DNA from: Crotophaga sulcirostris
Lineage: Eukaryota; Chordata; Aves; Cuculiformes; Crotophagidae
DNA: 64,000 nucleotides
Direction of reading: 5' to 3'
NCBI GenBank assembly: GCA_013397455.1
Contig: VYZB01000216.1
Span: 517,334 to 581,333, forward strand
Positions 25,906 to 40,800 of this stretch are shown here, in pieces. Position numbers and translations under genes: made by a program. How positions within the stretch are numbered: the stretch's first letter is position 1; each line of letters opens with the position of its first letter. The notes under the pieces were generated by a model, which did not search any database, was not told the DNA's origin, and was given only the letters and a program-made list of their open reading frames with translations.

Positions 25906-28220
25906 CAGTGGATTTTCCAGTACTGCATTGTTCAGAAAAAATGGTGTTGAACAGCATGTCAATGAGTCTCATAAAAGGCTTTACTGCATGTACTGTATGT
26001 ACTGTTCAGTGTCCCTGGATAGGGCTGGTCTCTTTGAAGTGTCTTAGTGCAAAAGGAGATAAGAACAGTCTTCAAAACAAGATGCAACACAGACAAATAG
26101 TGCCTCTTTTTTGCCTAGTACCCTTATGTCACAGGTAACAGAGGAGGCAAATACAACATCAGGAAGGAAAGATTAAGTTCCAGATTACTTGCTTTCGTGA
26201 AGACTTACAACAGGATGTATATAGTCTCACTCCCTCAGAACCAGGTATTCCAAAATGAAGGCAACTGGACCTCTTTTGTTAAAACCTTGTTCCTTCCACA
26301 GAAATGTTTGATTGCTCATCAGTATTAGTGCTCTAACCCAACTCATCAATATTTCATTCTTCTTTCTCCTTCCAAAAGTCTGCTTGCCAGGGAGTTACAG
26401 ACTTAGTATAAAACATAACAGAAATAGCATAGAGCACCTCACAAATATTTTAAAAATAATTTATTGGGAATTTATAGCAAAATATAGTTATATCAAAAAC
26501 TGCTGCACTTATTTTAAAGGGGGTTCATTTCATTATAAGCAGTTTGTTAAACAAGAATTGTCTTGTTGTCTGCATGATTTCTTGCAACGTCTATGGAAGA
26601 GTTCTAACTGGGTCTGAAAAAACTTAGAAGGCATTTACCTTTTTTTAAGGAGGTCACATTTTGTTATAGAATGCTTAGCAAGCAGAAACACCAGTTTGGA
26701 ATGAAGTAAGGAAACCTATTTCAACAATATATATATTTGCAGAGGAACTGTGCCCAAGCCTTTTGATATCCTACAAGTGTATAAATGTAAACAGTGATTT
26801 TGTTGGAAAGAAGGAATTTCTAATCCTTCACTGGATGTGTAGCCAGACTCTTCTGATACTTAGAAAACAACAGATAGTCTTTATTATGTTTTTTAATTTT
26901 GTATTTACCTTTATTTTTTCTGGACCTCAAAGTCAGCCAAGGAGCCAAATCACTGTAACACAACATGAAAATTTGTTCTCAGAGTCTTTACTTGAAAAAA
27001 GCTGAAACAGTAAAATTGTTTGGGACTCAAATGAATCCTTCTTCCTTCACCAAGCACCTGATTAAAACAGACAATATTTTTATTTTCTACCTAAAAGAAA
27101 AAAAACATTTCTTTGTAAACCTCTCAACAATCTCCCAGATTTTGTAAGTGACCTTCCTAAATTAGTTTAAGTCCTAAATTATTTGTTAATAGCCTTCCAG
27201 ATACTGTTTCCTTGAAAACATTTTTTAATAAGACATTTTGGTTTTGAAAGTATTAGATTTGGACAAACAACGTTGTTAGAACTGTCTTCTCTGGAGTTTC
27301 ATTCCAAGTGTACCTAAAGATACATTGTCCAGTTCATCTTTCATTTCATGAATACATGTGATGATGGTGATATAAAAATTTTGTACTGCATTTGAGATTC
27401 ATTCTAGTTTCTGAGGTGATTCTAATTTTGTTTTGGATTGTTTTGTTTTAGGAAAAAATATCATTTCAGTATTACTGATGAAATCCTTTAAAAATGATGT
27501 AAGAAAATATTTAAATATAACAGTCACGGTAAATAATGAAAGAAATATGTTTAGATATATCAGCATTGCAGATTCTGTTCTAAGTATCTGAATTTTAAAG
27601 CCAAATGCTTTTTGGAGGGTTTCAGTTCAAAGTCCTTTAGGGGATAATTTTTTCTTCTTGCTACAGAAAGTTGCATTTTTGGTATGTTGACAAAGAGAAT
27701 GGGAACAAGCATTCATCCTCCTCAGCTTAAGAAAGTAAGGCAAATATTTGGCATGAGGACAAAACAGCATTGAAGATTAATTGGATCAAAAATTGGAGTG
27801 CATGCAAGGAAAAAAACAGTTTTTAAGAAGTCCCTCATTATATTGTTTTCCTGATTACAAGAAAATAGCTGAGTACACACTAAAGTGTTCTGTAACTTAG
27901 AAGCAACAATTTTCTGGTCACAGGCTTGGTCTGCTCAAAAGACATAGGACTCTGAAGTCCAAGTTGCTTGATTTTTTTTTTTAAGCAAGGTAAAAAGTTT
28001 TAGTGTCTGGGATAAGCACATTATTATAGCAAATGGAAACGTGAAGCAAGAACAAAAAAGATTTGTGATGCTTTCCCTGAGAAATGACATTTTCAGCAAG
28101 TTGAAAAATAGGATATGGAAAATAACATAACTTACAAAAGCATACAAAATCCTAATTAATTCTTTCAGGTAATTGTAAGTTAAATGTGAAGATGATATAA
28201 AACTAAGAGGAGTGGTTTGT
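25906..28220. other. Unique AT-rich non-coding sequence
   Basis: No gene, RNA or repeat is recognised. A 9-bp tandem (TGCATGTAC TGTATGTAC) occurs near 25986-26003, and long T- and A-rich stretches are frequent. The 101-codon frame at 26312-26617 resembles nothing known. Confidence 0.5.
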
Positions 28221-28320
28221 ACACCAAATATCCAGGTGGCTTTTTATATCTCCAGGGATGGAGACTCTACAACCTTTGTGTAATGCTTTCCAGTGTTTGA
28301 TCACCTTACAGTAAAAAATG
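28221..28320 (-). repeat. CR1 LINE internal 3'-UTR fragment, antisense
   Basis: ATATCCAGGTGGCTTTTTAT and the following ATCTCCAGGGATGGAGACTC, ACAACC and CAGTGTTTGATCACCTTACAG match the antisense of the CR1 3' region (TATCTCC-AGGATGGAGACTCCACAACC...CAGTGCTC-GTCACCCTCACAG). The terminal octamer end that should lie to its left is missing, so this copy has lost its 3' end. It lies immediately head to head with the sense copy on its right. Confidence 0.8.
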
Positions 28321-28359
28321 ACTACTGGGCCAGTACAGTTTCGGTTGTGCTACTCCTCA

Positions 28360-28816
28360 TAGGGTCCCAATAGATTGGGCAAATGGGATGACATGAACCT
28401 CATGAAGTTCAACAAATGGAAATGCAGATTCTTCACGAAGGAAGGAATAAAGCCATACATCAGTATGAGCTGGAGGCAGACCTACCTGGAAAGCAGTTTT
28501 GCAGAAAAGGTCCTGGGGATTCTGGTGAACATCAAGTTGAAAATAACCCAACAGTGTGCCCATCTGGCAATGAAAGCCAACAGTCTCTTGGGCTGCACTA
28601 AGGAGGACTGCTGCAAGCAAATTGAGGAAGGTGATCCTTCCCTGAGAACAGGCTGCCCAGAGCAACTGCAGAGTCTTTATCCTTTGAGACCTTGATGGAC
28701 AAGTTCCTAAGCAATGTGTTGCAGCTAGACCTGCTTTTGCAGGGCACTTGGTCTGGACAATCCCCAGAAGGGCCTTCCCACCTCAAATGTTCTCCATGTC
28801 TGTGGTTCTGTGGTTC
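28360..28816 (+). pseudogene. CR1 LINE fragment: RT-ORF C-terminal part plus 3' end, internally deleted
   Basis: The left half (about 28366-28640) encodes a degenerate piece of the C-terminal part of the CR1 ORF2 (reverse transcriptase) protein. Visible landmarks in the reading frame from 28375 are a MNLMKFN motif, then LESSFAEKVLGILV, then TQQCAHLAMKANSLLGC, all typical of the region after the RT catalytic core. At about 28640 the sequence jumps straight from the coding part to the 3' UTR motif AACAGGCTGCCCAGAGCAAC, so the rest of the ORF2 C-terminus is missing. It ends with TCTGTGGTTCTGTGGTTC near 28798-28816, a mutated form of the CR1 terminal octamers. No catalytic RT domain or endonuclease is present, so the copy is dead. 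The 106-codon frame at 28375-28695 is a relic and not a host gene. Confidence 0.88.
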
Positions 28817-31800
28817 CTAACTGTCACTAGTTTCCTTTAAAAGGAAAACTGGAGGAAAGTACACAAAGGAGTGAGAAGAAGGTTGAAATGGGTTACTCTC
28901 TCTCCATCATCTTAAAACTGTTTCATTGTACCAAAGGAATGAAGACTCATAGGCCATAGAAAGAGTAAATAAAGGAAATTAGGACCATGCTACATGTCAA
29001 CCAGTGAGGGTGCCTATCATGGACAGGAATCATTTTGGTTTCATTATTAGAAAGAATCTTGAGAGATGTAATACTTTATTTGTTGCTTATTTGCGCTGAC
29101 ACCGTTTAACAGTACATGACAGAAATCTGGTCATGACAAGGAGGAATTCCACAGAGTCTAAAATCAGTAAACAGCAAAGGAACAACTTCTGAAGTACAAC
29201 ATGCAAAACCACTATGCAAGATGTCTGCAAATTGATAAAACACAAATTATATACAGGGTGCTCCAGTTTAAAGCTGTACATTAAGCCACTGTTAGACAGG
29301 GAACATGAAAAAAACATTTGAAATCACTTTAGGAATGAAGAGATTTAAAAATCTATATACTCCAAAGAGAACGTGACAGTTATATTTAGAAAGCTGTGTG
29401 AACATTGTGAGATCTCAGTTTCTAAAACATCAGAATCAAGCACAGGATACTGAAGCAAAACCAGATTAGAACAATATTTCCAGCAGTTAACCCTAGATCA
29501 ATAGATAGAAAAGCTGTCAGGAGGGAAAATGGCATGGGTACAATTTTTTTCAGTGATAAAATATAACATTTTTCCCCTTCATGACAATTAAGGTATCTCA
29601 TCTAAACTTTGTCTTCATAAACCTCAGTTTTCTTTTCGCTGCCATTAATTTTTTGCCCTACTAACCTGATTTAAGTTCCACCCCTCATTTTCACTCCTGG
29701 TTTATGTTTTAAAACTAGTGCATGTCAATGGCTAAAATTAGCACTCTACATTCAGCTTTTGTTTGTCTGTCTGTGTTAACGCTATTCAAATCTATAAGAG
29801 AGAACACATCAGATAATTTATATGTGTTTATAGATGAATCTTAGGAAAACTATAAAGCAGCAATGTTTCTGACCCTTACTATTAACAAAAGATTATGGAT
29901 AGGAAACTTCTTTTCACAGTTATGAAGAGAATATATCATTTTCAGAGACTACCTGAGTCTGCTGGGAAATATCACACAGAGTAACTCAGCATCAGATTCA
30001 GAAAAGAAGGCTATAATAAGCATCCCTACATGCAGGACAAGTGGAAAGAAAAATCCAAAACCAGCATTGGTGGTTTTCTGGGAGAATGTCAGAAAACAAT
30101 GATGCTTTGTGCGATTATATAGTCTCTGTTTCTTAGGACTACGGTCCAGGGAGCAGGTTCAACCTATTCAATTTCCTTGGATTCTTTCTTCTTTTTATAT
30201 TGCCTGTGGAAAGACACTAAAACAGTAATAGGGTTTTTTGAAAGCATTTATATTTTCACGATGCTTTAACATTATATTTTTCTCTGTCTTTTTTTTAAAA
30301 AAAAATTACTTTTTTTTAAGCTTACATGTATAAAGAATGCATGCTTAGCTGGAGGCAATTCCAGCTAAAAATTAGCTCCTTCTGCCTCATTATCCTACCA
30401 TTTCATGCATCTCTGAAAATCCACATTATACTCTGAAAAGCTTCCTAGAGGAGATTTGTTGCCATAAGGCATCAATCAACATATCTTGTGATTAACCTCA
30501 TACTACAGAATAAAAATATGTCAAATATCCTCGCATGAAAATGCCTTGATGTGTACAGCGTAGACTTTCAGACATTTACCATGCCAGATTCAATGTATAT
30601 TTATATTGATCTATGATCTGTCCTGGCGTTCTGAGTGGGGGAAAAAAACCCATGAAAATACATTTCACTGAATACAATATGACAGGCTGTAGTAAGTGTG
30701 AAAAACCAAACCACTGTTTCTTGGTGCGCTGATTTCATTTTGCCTAAAGTCACTACTTCTTCAGCATTATATTGCTGAGTTTGGACATATTCGGGCAGCT
30801 GGCATTCAGAGAAAAGGCAAAGTCATAATGAAGGGAACAGCTTTAGGAGTAGGCACACAGCTGACTATGTGAAGAAATGAAATTCTTATCAAGCAGCCAA
30901 CGGACAAAGAAAAAGAATATTCCCAAAGACCTGAAGAAATCATGCATGGAAGAGAAAATGAACAGGTAGTAGATTAGGACAAAATTCTATATCATTTTCC
31001 ACAGCCTGAGGGTAAAGAAGATAATCCTTCCCTTTTAATGCCAAATACACATATTCTACCAAAAAAAAAAAGCAGAATAACTTCCTTAAAGCGCTTTTAG
31101 AGAGGTTTTGAATATCAGATGAAAAATATGGCAGCTATAGTTAGGTGCCCTTTAAATTGTGCATTTCCACTGAATATTTAATTCACCTGAACAACTTTAA
31201 TAAAGGTCTCACAGGAAACTGTGAAGAAAACTTCTTGGTCCTAGGGTGAAAGGTAAATGCCAGTACAGTTTAAAACTAGGTAAGTGAGAGATGAAAAAAT
31301 ATGTGATTATTAGGGATAGTGCACTCTTAAGTTAAACAAGGGAGGAGTCAAATAGTGAATTGCTGCAGAATATGGCCAGTATATGTCTATAGCCATTGTT
31401 ACTCACTGCATTTATGGGTGATGGGGAAGACTCACCAACAGTCAGTCAGTTTGCTATGATATTTTTATTTGCTACTGGGTTCTTCTTTTGTGAAAAATCT
31501 TTATTTGTGTATTCCTCAGGCAATACTTATGCTTTGCTCTGTTTTCTGTGTCTGATATTTGGTGAAATGGCATTCCAATTTGTTTTTGATTTCATTGGTA
31601 TTTTAGTTTTACATCTGAATTATCTCTTTCTGTGGCACTGTGTCAAACCAAATAGGTACTATGAAAGCAACTGAACAAAGTTCCTCTTCCGATATCAGAA
31701 TCGATAAGAGCTGCTGAAGTGATGGACATTGTACTACTTTACAGCCTCAAGAAAACAATATTGACTCATGGATTCAGACTGGAAATTTGTCCAGCCCACA

Positions 31801-34800
31801 CTCTCAACTTCCCAAGTGGGCAGTAGCAGATAAGGACAGAGGAAAGAGTTTAAGAACAAGGTACGTTTGTGTTCCGGTTTCTCCAATATACTCTTTAATG
31901 ATTCATGAAGTGAGGATTTTTATTGAAAGTAATATCTTGACATATTTAATAATCCTTGCTGATTTTCCTTTTTGTTTGCTCAGTTGCAGAGCTAAATCTG
32001 ATGTAAATACTTCCATTTACATTACGTACAACATCTGGGACTGAGAGATTCATTATGAACTCAAGATAATTAAGGACTGTGGCTTGGGACTTGAATTTTG
32101 GCTAGTTCTAAGTCTATGCAGATCTTCATTTATCAATAAGATAGAGGCTTTCAAATGGGAATACAGTGTGTAACACATTCTTTGAAGTTCAGGAGTGACT
32201 GATCAACCTGGTTTTAAGCAGGTCTCAGGCACAGCTGCTGTCTTAGTGAAGCCACAAAGATTCCAGCTTGTAACTTGCCCACGCATGGCAAGTTCTCAGC
32301 TCAAGCAAAGCTCACCTGAATCTACTTGGAGACCATGGCATAGGCTTGGTCATATCTTGGAGTCAATACCCGACCCTGTGACAGACTTCCAGTCATGCAG
32401 TCTATCTATCATTTTCTTTCTTTCTTCACAGATACTGTTTGACTTCTTCGGTTTCGTCTTATCAGCCAGAGATTCAGAAGACCAACTTCTGTATTCTGTG
32501 CATGTGCACAATCTTTAGCAGAGTAGGACTAAATATTAAAAGGAAAAGATGCATAAAGTTGTTTCTAAACTTGAAAATGTGTGTTATTTTTTTTTCATCA
32601 AGTATATATTTAAATGCAATCAGGTATCTTCAGTGCAACCAGAAGTTCATCAGAATAAGTTACAGAGCACAAACAGATCCTAGGAGTTGCATTCTGCTCC
32701 TACATGTTTCTTCTTTAGATTCACATATTCATACAAAGTATGTGACATGGCATTGTAATTAATTTGTGATGTAAAGCTACAAAAGAATGGAAACAGTGTT
32801 CAGCACACATCTCCATAACCCTAGCACTCAGAGAACACACTGCGTTGATTATCATTTTGACATACTTAATGCCTTCAGAGAGTGCATATGTCACGATTTT
32901 GAGTATTGGTTTTCAGGATTGTTAACATTTCTATTTTCTGTCCATAGTCACTAATTAATTATTAATAGAGAACTGAGTGCCGTAATCTATAAAGTTCTCA
33001 ATCTATTGAAGTATTTCATAACCGATACTTGAATTAAAGGTTCCCAAATCAAGGATTCGTGTGACTTGACCCCACAGGTATGTTCTTTTGTGCGTGTCTG
33101 TATACTGTTTTTCAAAACCAAAAATCAAATGTAAGTCTTTTTACCCAAATATGAATTGCATATGAAATCTTTACCAAAGCAGCAAATTTATGAGTCTATT
33201 TAACTGACATTTCTACATCATCTCTCTATTATAATTTTGTGAACTTTTCTTCTTACAGAGTCTTTATTTTTTTCCTGCTGACATGTAAAAGTATAAACCA
33301 AACATTGTTTTGTCCTACGAGTGCCATTACAGAAAGAGTGCTGATGAATAACTCATATAGCTGTCAATTTTTTTTCTATTTTCTTTCTACATTCTAACAA
33401 CTGAAATTTTCTTACCTAAATTTAGTCACAAGTCTCCCCTCTGTCACATTCTGCCTCCAGAAAACTCTGAATGAACCATTCAGTTGCACTACTTAGGTTT
33501 GATGAGACACATTAATAGAATTCGATGTAATCCACAAATTGAAGGTATTGCACAAAATAGATTCTCAGTTCTCTGGAGAGCATGCATTGTGAGCTGGGTG
33601 TGAGAAAGCGAGAGAAAATGAAGGTTACAAGACCCACAGACATTAACCCAAAACACGGTGTTGATGTCTCTGGCCATAAAATTCTGATAAGCAAAAGATT
33701 TTCATCTATTTTGCCATGGTCCACAACTATATCAGCAGTCAATGATATGTTACTTGGGGGAAGAAAGGAATGTGAGTTCCTATATTTGTCCATCATAAGC
33801 CACTATGAAATATAAATGCATGTAGCCTTTACAGTAGAACTTACTGAAAAAGAAACAGACTTCCAAAAGGAACATGTAAAGTTTCAAATAAATTTATTTT
33901 TATGATTTTAGAGAACACTTTAATGTTGACAATTATCAAAAGAGGAGGTTAAAATTTGGTTTCAGGTAATAAACATGGTCTTGTTTCTCACTTTTTTCCT
34001 GCACTTTTTTCCATGATCCGTTTTTCCCTTCTTTTCCTTTTGCTTGTCGGGGATTTTTGATAGATAGTTGAATTTTATCAGTGAATGTAAGCATATTCTT
34101 TAAGACTTACACATTCAAAGAATATATGCATATAAAAAAAAAGGAAATAATTCTCAAGCATTTCCAGTCTGAGAAACATTCGTATTCAGTGGTTTTGGAG
34201 GTCTTTGAACTATGTGCAAAATCCTGATCAATCTACTGGCAAATTATTAATAGCGAAAAAATTAAAGCTGGTGAAATAATCGTTTACTACAGATAGTTGT
34301 CCCAGCCCTAGGCACAAAAATAACTGATAAATCAGATAATGTACATAATGCAGACATACAGTACAGTAATTCAGCTGCTGCTCAGTTCTACATTACATAT
34401 TACAAACTGGAGAAAATTAAATTAACTTTCTAAGCAACATAGCTTTGATGGAGTTTGTGGATGTCTGTAGTTTTGTTCTTGTTAATACAATATTATTCCA
34501 CATTAAGTTTGCCCACAGATTCTTTATTTCCTTTGTTGTCATTCTCTGTTGCAAAATCATAGTCCTTGCTACAGAAATTTGCTTTTTCCTCTTATTGTAT
34601 TCGCTGAACATCTTACATAAAGATTTATAACCCTTGATTGTAAGTAATCTATTCTATAATTTATCATATTATTTAAAATTCATTCCTTCAGAAATTAGTA
34701 ATATTTTTAATTGAATTTAGTGAAAAAAACTAATGATCACAATCCAGTGTAAAATTCCACCTTCATCTTTTTTCATATGTATATGTAGACCATCTTCTAA

Positions 34801-37800
34801 ATGTGTACTGATTCTGAATTTCCTATTTTAAAGGTGCATTCCTTACTTCAGTATGAAGAACTTTGAGATATTTTTCGACACATTTCCTGTTTGTGAAATG
34901 TCCTCCAAGTCACTGTGTTTCTTTTCCTTGACTTGCTTGAATCTTTTAAAAGGAAGAAAAATAAATTAGGACTAAGGTATAATTGTTGGTATTTGTTATG
35001 CATTGTGTGAGGGATTTATACAGATAATACATATTTTGTAATATTTAACTGGTCATCTAACTGTTCAGAGAGCATAAACAAAACAATATTAATTAAAGCT
35101 GAATTTGTTAGGAAGATTTTGTGAACTATTTAGATATATATGTTGCTATTCTTTAATACCTCTAACTTACACTCACTGAGGTGCATGTAATTACTCTTGA
35201 TTCTGGTTTCAATTTGGCACTACAAGATAACTCACTACTTAAATTTTTTATTTGTTTACACAGTTGGCATCATAATACATGGTTTATCCAGTTTATTGCT
35301 TATTGAAGTATTCCTCCATCAGATAACATCTGCCAATATTTGAATGCAATATAACTGAAGAAAATTGTGTTTTCTAAAGAATAACCAAGACTAAACATAA
35401 AAGAGCATGAGTGTTTACATCAAATAGGTAGGAACGTGACAGGAATATCTACTCACAGCACTAAGTGGTAATATCTCATTTCGTACATTTTCATTTCTTG
35501 TGACAAGGGAATTTGTATTTCATGCGGGTAAATGAGATGAATGGAAGTCAGTGTAACGTCCTGTACTGGAGAATGTGGGAAAGTCCTCTTGAATGTGATG
35601 CAACTCTTGTGTTTTAACACATCCTTTACACATTGACAAAGACTGGTAGAAACAAACTGTCATGGAAGTACCTCCTGCATATGCAAAGGAGCTAGCTTGT
35701 CTGTGTCTGTGTTGTAAAAGAAAGAGTAGACCAAGCAGAGTGGTTTGGCAGCAAAAATACTACATCTGTGGAGAGAAGCTGTCAGGTATTTGGGTAGCAC
35801 AAACTAGAATTTCCAGGAAACATCTCCTGCCCTCACCAGTTATTTGCCCACACATCTGGTCCCTTTCAAACATTCTAGGCTTCCTAGAGGGTTCCTGGGA
35901 AGCAACGTTACTTCACTTTGTTCTCAGTGCTCTACTTTCCTTCCAGAAAAAGGAAAAGAGAGCGGTGGGAAAGGAACTGGTAAGAAAGGAATGTTGCTGT
36001 GTTTGCCTGATGAGGAATTTGGCTGCAACAAAAACATGAACTTGGGATGCAGGAAATGGAAACTGAAGACTATTTCTGGGTTAATGTCTGGAAAATCAGA
36101 CACAACTCTGTATCTTTTCTGCAAGTAAACAAAGTTGAAATTCACACTAAATCCATCTACACACAGAACTACTGTACCCCTTTGAAAATGCAGTATTACT
36201 TTGCGCTTTGTTGTTGCTATGTGTCTGGCCCTTTTGATCTATTTTTTTTTCCTTTCATTGTAAAGCTGTCCTCTCATGACTTTACAAAAGTCAAAGAAAT
36301 CAACAGAAGGCTTTCAGATTTAATTTGAAACATGTCTCATTTTGAGTTTCATCGTTCAAATCCTCTGATCTGATTTTCTCACCCTTTAAGACTCTTCACA
36401 ATCTCAAAGGAAAACAGTTCCCAGACCACATGGCTAAATCTATAAATCTTCAAAATCTTGTATCTGAGACCGTTTCATCTACTGCAAACCTGCAGCTTTG
36501 CACAGGTGAGTAATCATGTCTGCCCTGATAAAGCTAGTAATGTAATTTGAAATGAAATTTGATTCCTCCCTTTTTGGAAGGAGCAATAGTATTTGAAAAT
36601 GAAATAGCAGGCCGTTAGTTTGACAGCTACTCTATTATGTTAAAGTCGTCTTTCCCATAGTTATACAGAAAGCAAAATGTGAAATAGTGATATTTTTTTA
36701 AAAAAATGCTTAATAATTTCCTAAGAAAATTGTAAACCTAATTTTTTACGTGCTTTTAGTAAGCAGATTCTTCCCGAGAATTAGCTTTCCTGACAAAATC
36801 CTATTCTAATGTTGCATATGGGTCTTAAGAAGACAGTTTCAGACACTTAAGGGTGACTACATATTTAATGGTTCAGTTCAAGTTTATATTGTACAATACA
36901 GATCCTTATTAATAAATCTTATTCAAGGAGCAGTAGTTGAGCGTATAATGAAATCATGAAAATATCTACATCTTCCAAAATTACCTATTAAAGTGGGCAG
37001 AAATCTGATTGCAGTCTCTGGTTTTTTAGAAAAAGATATTTATGCAAGTGCTCTGCACAAGAGAGAGAAATCATGTATTACCCTTTAAGTTCCTCCTTCT
37101 TGCTATTTCATTTCCTCCAGTCTATTTACTTATTTCAGCATACCTCTCCAAATTACTTAAAGATGCAGCTACCTTCTCAAAATTCCTCTTAATTTGTTTT
37201 TTGTTTACATGAAACAAGTAAGATGCTGAAATGGTATCCCAGAGTTGTCAGTATGCAAACAATGAACAGGATTCAAATATCAGACGAGTCAAGTCTAAAC
37301 ACAAAATCTGCTAAATAATAAACGTGAATAAATATTCAAGTTAATCATGGACAGTCTGTCATTTTGAAAAAGAACCAAAATGATCAGACTTAGTTGCTCA
37401 GTACCAGTTACAAAGGAATGCAGATGGCCTCTCTTGCTGTAACCAGAATGCTTATGTATGAAATACATGGCTATGCCAACAGCACTGAATTCATAGTTTT
37501 GCTTCAGGGAATATATAACATTTTAAATATGCTTTCTTTAAATTTATTAATATTAATCACACTTATAGGTATGTTGCCCAGAAAGGATGCTCATCTAATT
37601 TTTAAGGATCCTGCAATATATTCTAGAATATGCATTCAGAGTTGCTCTACTTATCTGATGAAGAAGCCTCAAGACATGCAGGCTGGTGTTTGAATAGTGT
37701 ATCGTCTGATTAATATTTAAGATCTAAAGAAAATGGTTAAGGCAGCTGAAAAAATGTGAAATCAAATACAGGGAAACATTTCCTTCCCTTGAGGACTTTG

Positions 37801-40800
37801 ACCAATGGATCTCTGAGTTCTTTCTTACCAAATGTGAATATATCAAGTTCTTTTAAGGTAGTTTTGCAGCATGTGCTCAGCTGTGTGTGATGTGTAGCTG
37901 TTGTGCCCAAAAAGCATATTTAAATTTCATCGTATTTTACTTGCCATTTCTAAAAATATTTCATATTTTCCTCATTTAAAGAGACTTTGCACGAGATTGC
38001 AAGGGATATAGTTTGCGGTGGTATTTTAAATGATCATGCTAAATGATATTTATGATTTCATAACGTAGATAGTATTGAACAGCTGTTCACCCAAGGAGAA
38101 ATAGAGCAGGAAGCTGTATGATAAAAACAAACCACAGGTCTACTGTTCAATCACCTTGAAATCCAGTCCATGGATTCAGCTTCATGATGTGGACATTAGG
38201 ATAGGATATGGAATTTAAGGACTCAGTGCCTCAATTAGGACTTATCCAAAATATTTTACAATGACCTTTTCTTAGAAATTTCAGCTTATGTATGGAAAAT
38301 ACCTACAAGCATTTCTAAGAGTTCAATAGCTGTACTGTTTGCTATTAAGGTCTATATAAATACATTCAAATTTCATTGCAGTCTTGCAAAACTCTATATA
38401 AAAAAAAAATGAAATTGCTTTTGTAAATAATTTGATACATTTGTGTCTTTATTGCAAAATTATGTGGAGCAGTGCAAGTAATTTTTTCATATGAATATAT
38501 GTTTAAAATTTTCCTCCATCTATTAGAACTTGTACACTGATAGAAGCTCTTCCTTCAGGAGAAATTTGCAGAGATACTCAAAAGACTCCAAAAGAGAGTG
38601 TGTAGGGCAAGTTCATTGGGATAGTGTCTATGTTTGTACTGGGTTTCTGTAGTACGTTTGCCATAATGAGGATGCAAGCTGAAGAAACTATAGTAATGAA
38701 TCATTCTCACTAGTATGGGAACCTGGATAGACGGGATGAATCACTCCCTGGAGATACTTGCCTCTCCTCATTAGATGAAGGCTAGAGGAGAGGTGACAGC
38801 ACAGACCAGACAGCTAACTTTCAGACTTTTAATGTTTAATGACAAATTCAGGCAAAACAGTTTTCAATGTTAAATAGGCATTCAGAATCTTTTTTTTATT
38901 TTCTCTGTTGTTGACTATCTGGAGAATGCATTTTCTTTCAAAAATATGCGTTTACTACATAGAGAGTACTTCTCATTAGCTCAGGATTATTCACCCAAAA
39001 AATTAAAAAAAAATGGTTAATGTTTTCAGAAAATTTAAGCTTATATTAATGTGTAAAATATTTACACAAGTCATAATTCATCTGACCCAAAATCAGCATT
39101 TCACTGAGTGACTTAAGCTGCATCTGTTGACAAATGGAAAAGAAAGGCATCTCACAGAGGCATTTCATTCCAACGCAAGCTCAATGGAAGTGGTTTTTTA
39201 CACCTAATATTCAAATTATTTAAATCTAGAAGTTCTGAGCCCCACCATCCACAAAAGAGCTAACCTTTCTCTCTTAATTACAGATTATAAAAGGAACTGA
39301 GAGTAAACAGGGTGCTTCAAGTAATAATTTTAAACCAAACACTTAAATCTCACATGGAGTTTACACTGTCATGATCTGTTTATCAAACGCAAAATGCGCA
39401 GTTAAGGCTTTAGCAGAGACACAGAACTGCCCAAGTATTCCCTTGCAGCCTTCCATCTTCCTACAGGTACAGGTCCCTGTGTTTGTAACTGTGACACTTA
39501 CATGGCAGCTTCTTTTTCTAGGAACTGCTCTTTTGGGCAATTGTTTTGCAGGGTGCCATTATTCATACAGATTTTTCTTAAGACATAACATGTCTGAGTC
39601 TTTGGAAATCCATAGGAAAATAATTGAATTAAATCACTCTTTGTTACCTGCATAGTCAAACCCTGGCAGCAGTGCTCTAACCAGCAGACAGTGAATAAAA
39701 TTATCAGAAAATAGTGGGTGTAAGAATATTCCTGAATAGATTTATACCTGGTTACAGGACAGTGACCCATTTGGATTTTAGAGTATTAAGCCCATGTAAT
39801 TTCCCCTGAGAACAAAGAGCCTTTGCTGCTGGGCTCATCACCCAATGCCTTTTACTTATATATGCTGTCCATTGACTCTAAATTGGAAAGACTGTGATAA
39901 AACCTTCAAGAAACAAACAGAAACTAAATCTTAGTCTGTTTTAAACATCCTAGTAACCAGTCTTATGTCGTAAATAGTATCCTTTCTGCAATGAAAATGA
40001 AAATAGATTTTTAAGAATTCTTGTAGGATTGAATGTATTCCTTTTATATATACTAATACGATATGAGTTAGAGCCCATGAAGGTATAAATTAGCATTCAA
40101 CTAACATGAGTTTTAACACTTCAAACACTAAAACCACTAAAAAAGTGATTTATAAATTAGTACAATTCCATTAAAGGCAATGGAAAGATGCTGAGTTATA
40201 TCAGAGTGGGTTTTGGCCTTGATTGCTTGAAAATATTATGGTTATTGTAATCCGTATAACAGACTTAATTGTGAAGTATGATATTGACAATTCCAGTCAT
40301 CTTTTCATAGCAAATGTATATTTTTCCTTGATACTTTTAGAAAAAGGAGACAAAAGTATATGTTTATTATAGCAGGAAAGAAGCTGGCTAGAGAGCACCG
40401 TTGTGGTAAAAAATTCAGTGCAGATGACATATTACGGCAACTTAATGCACTTTTTTTACTGTTTTGTTTGTTCTAAATACAACCTATTTTAGCTTATTCA
40501 CCAAGATTTAGATTATGAAAGGACAAAATCTGACGAATTTAAGAAATGTTAAATTTGCAAATAGATATATTTTATGCCTCCTTAACAGCATTAAACCTTT
40601 CTTTTCTTTTCAGTTATAAATATTCACTAATGTCAAAAAAAAGAATATAAAGTAAACTCATATTCACTAACCCAACCTTTCTAATGTAACACTTTCTTTT
40701 AATGGCACATTTTAATAATACTGAATTACAGAGGAGTTCCTACAGAGGTACCTATGACATCTGCATTAATATGAAATTAATCCCTTATGATCAATGCTAT

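Noticed and set aside
34091..34129. Stem-loop as a microRNA candidate
   Set aside because: An 11-bp AT-rich stem with a bulge is too short for a pre-miRNA, and no flanking extension pairs.
35662..36039. 125-codon open frame, + strand
   Set aside because: Overlapped by open frames in another + phase and on the minus strand; no recognisable domain and no splice context. Length is within chance expectation for 64 kb in six frames.
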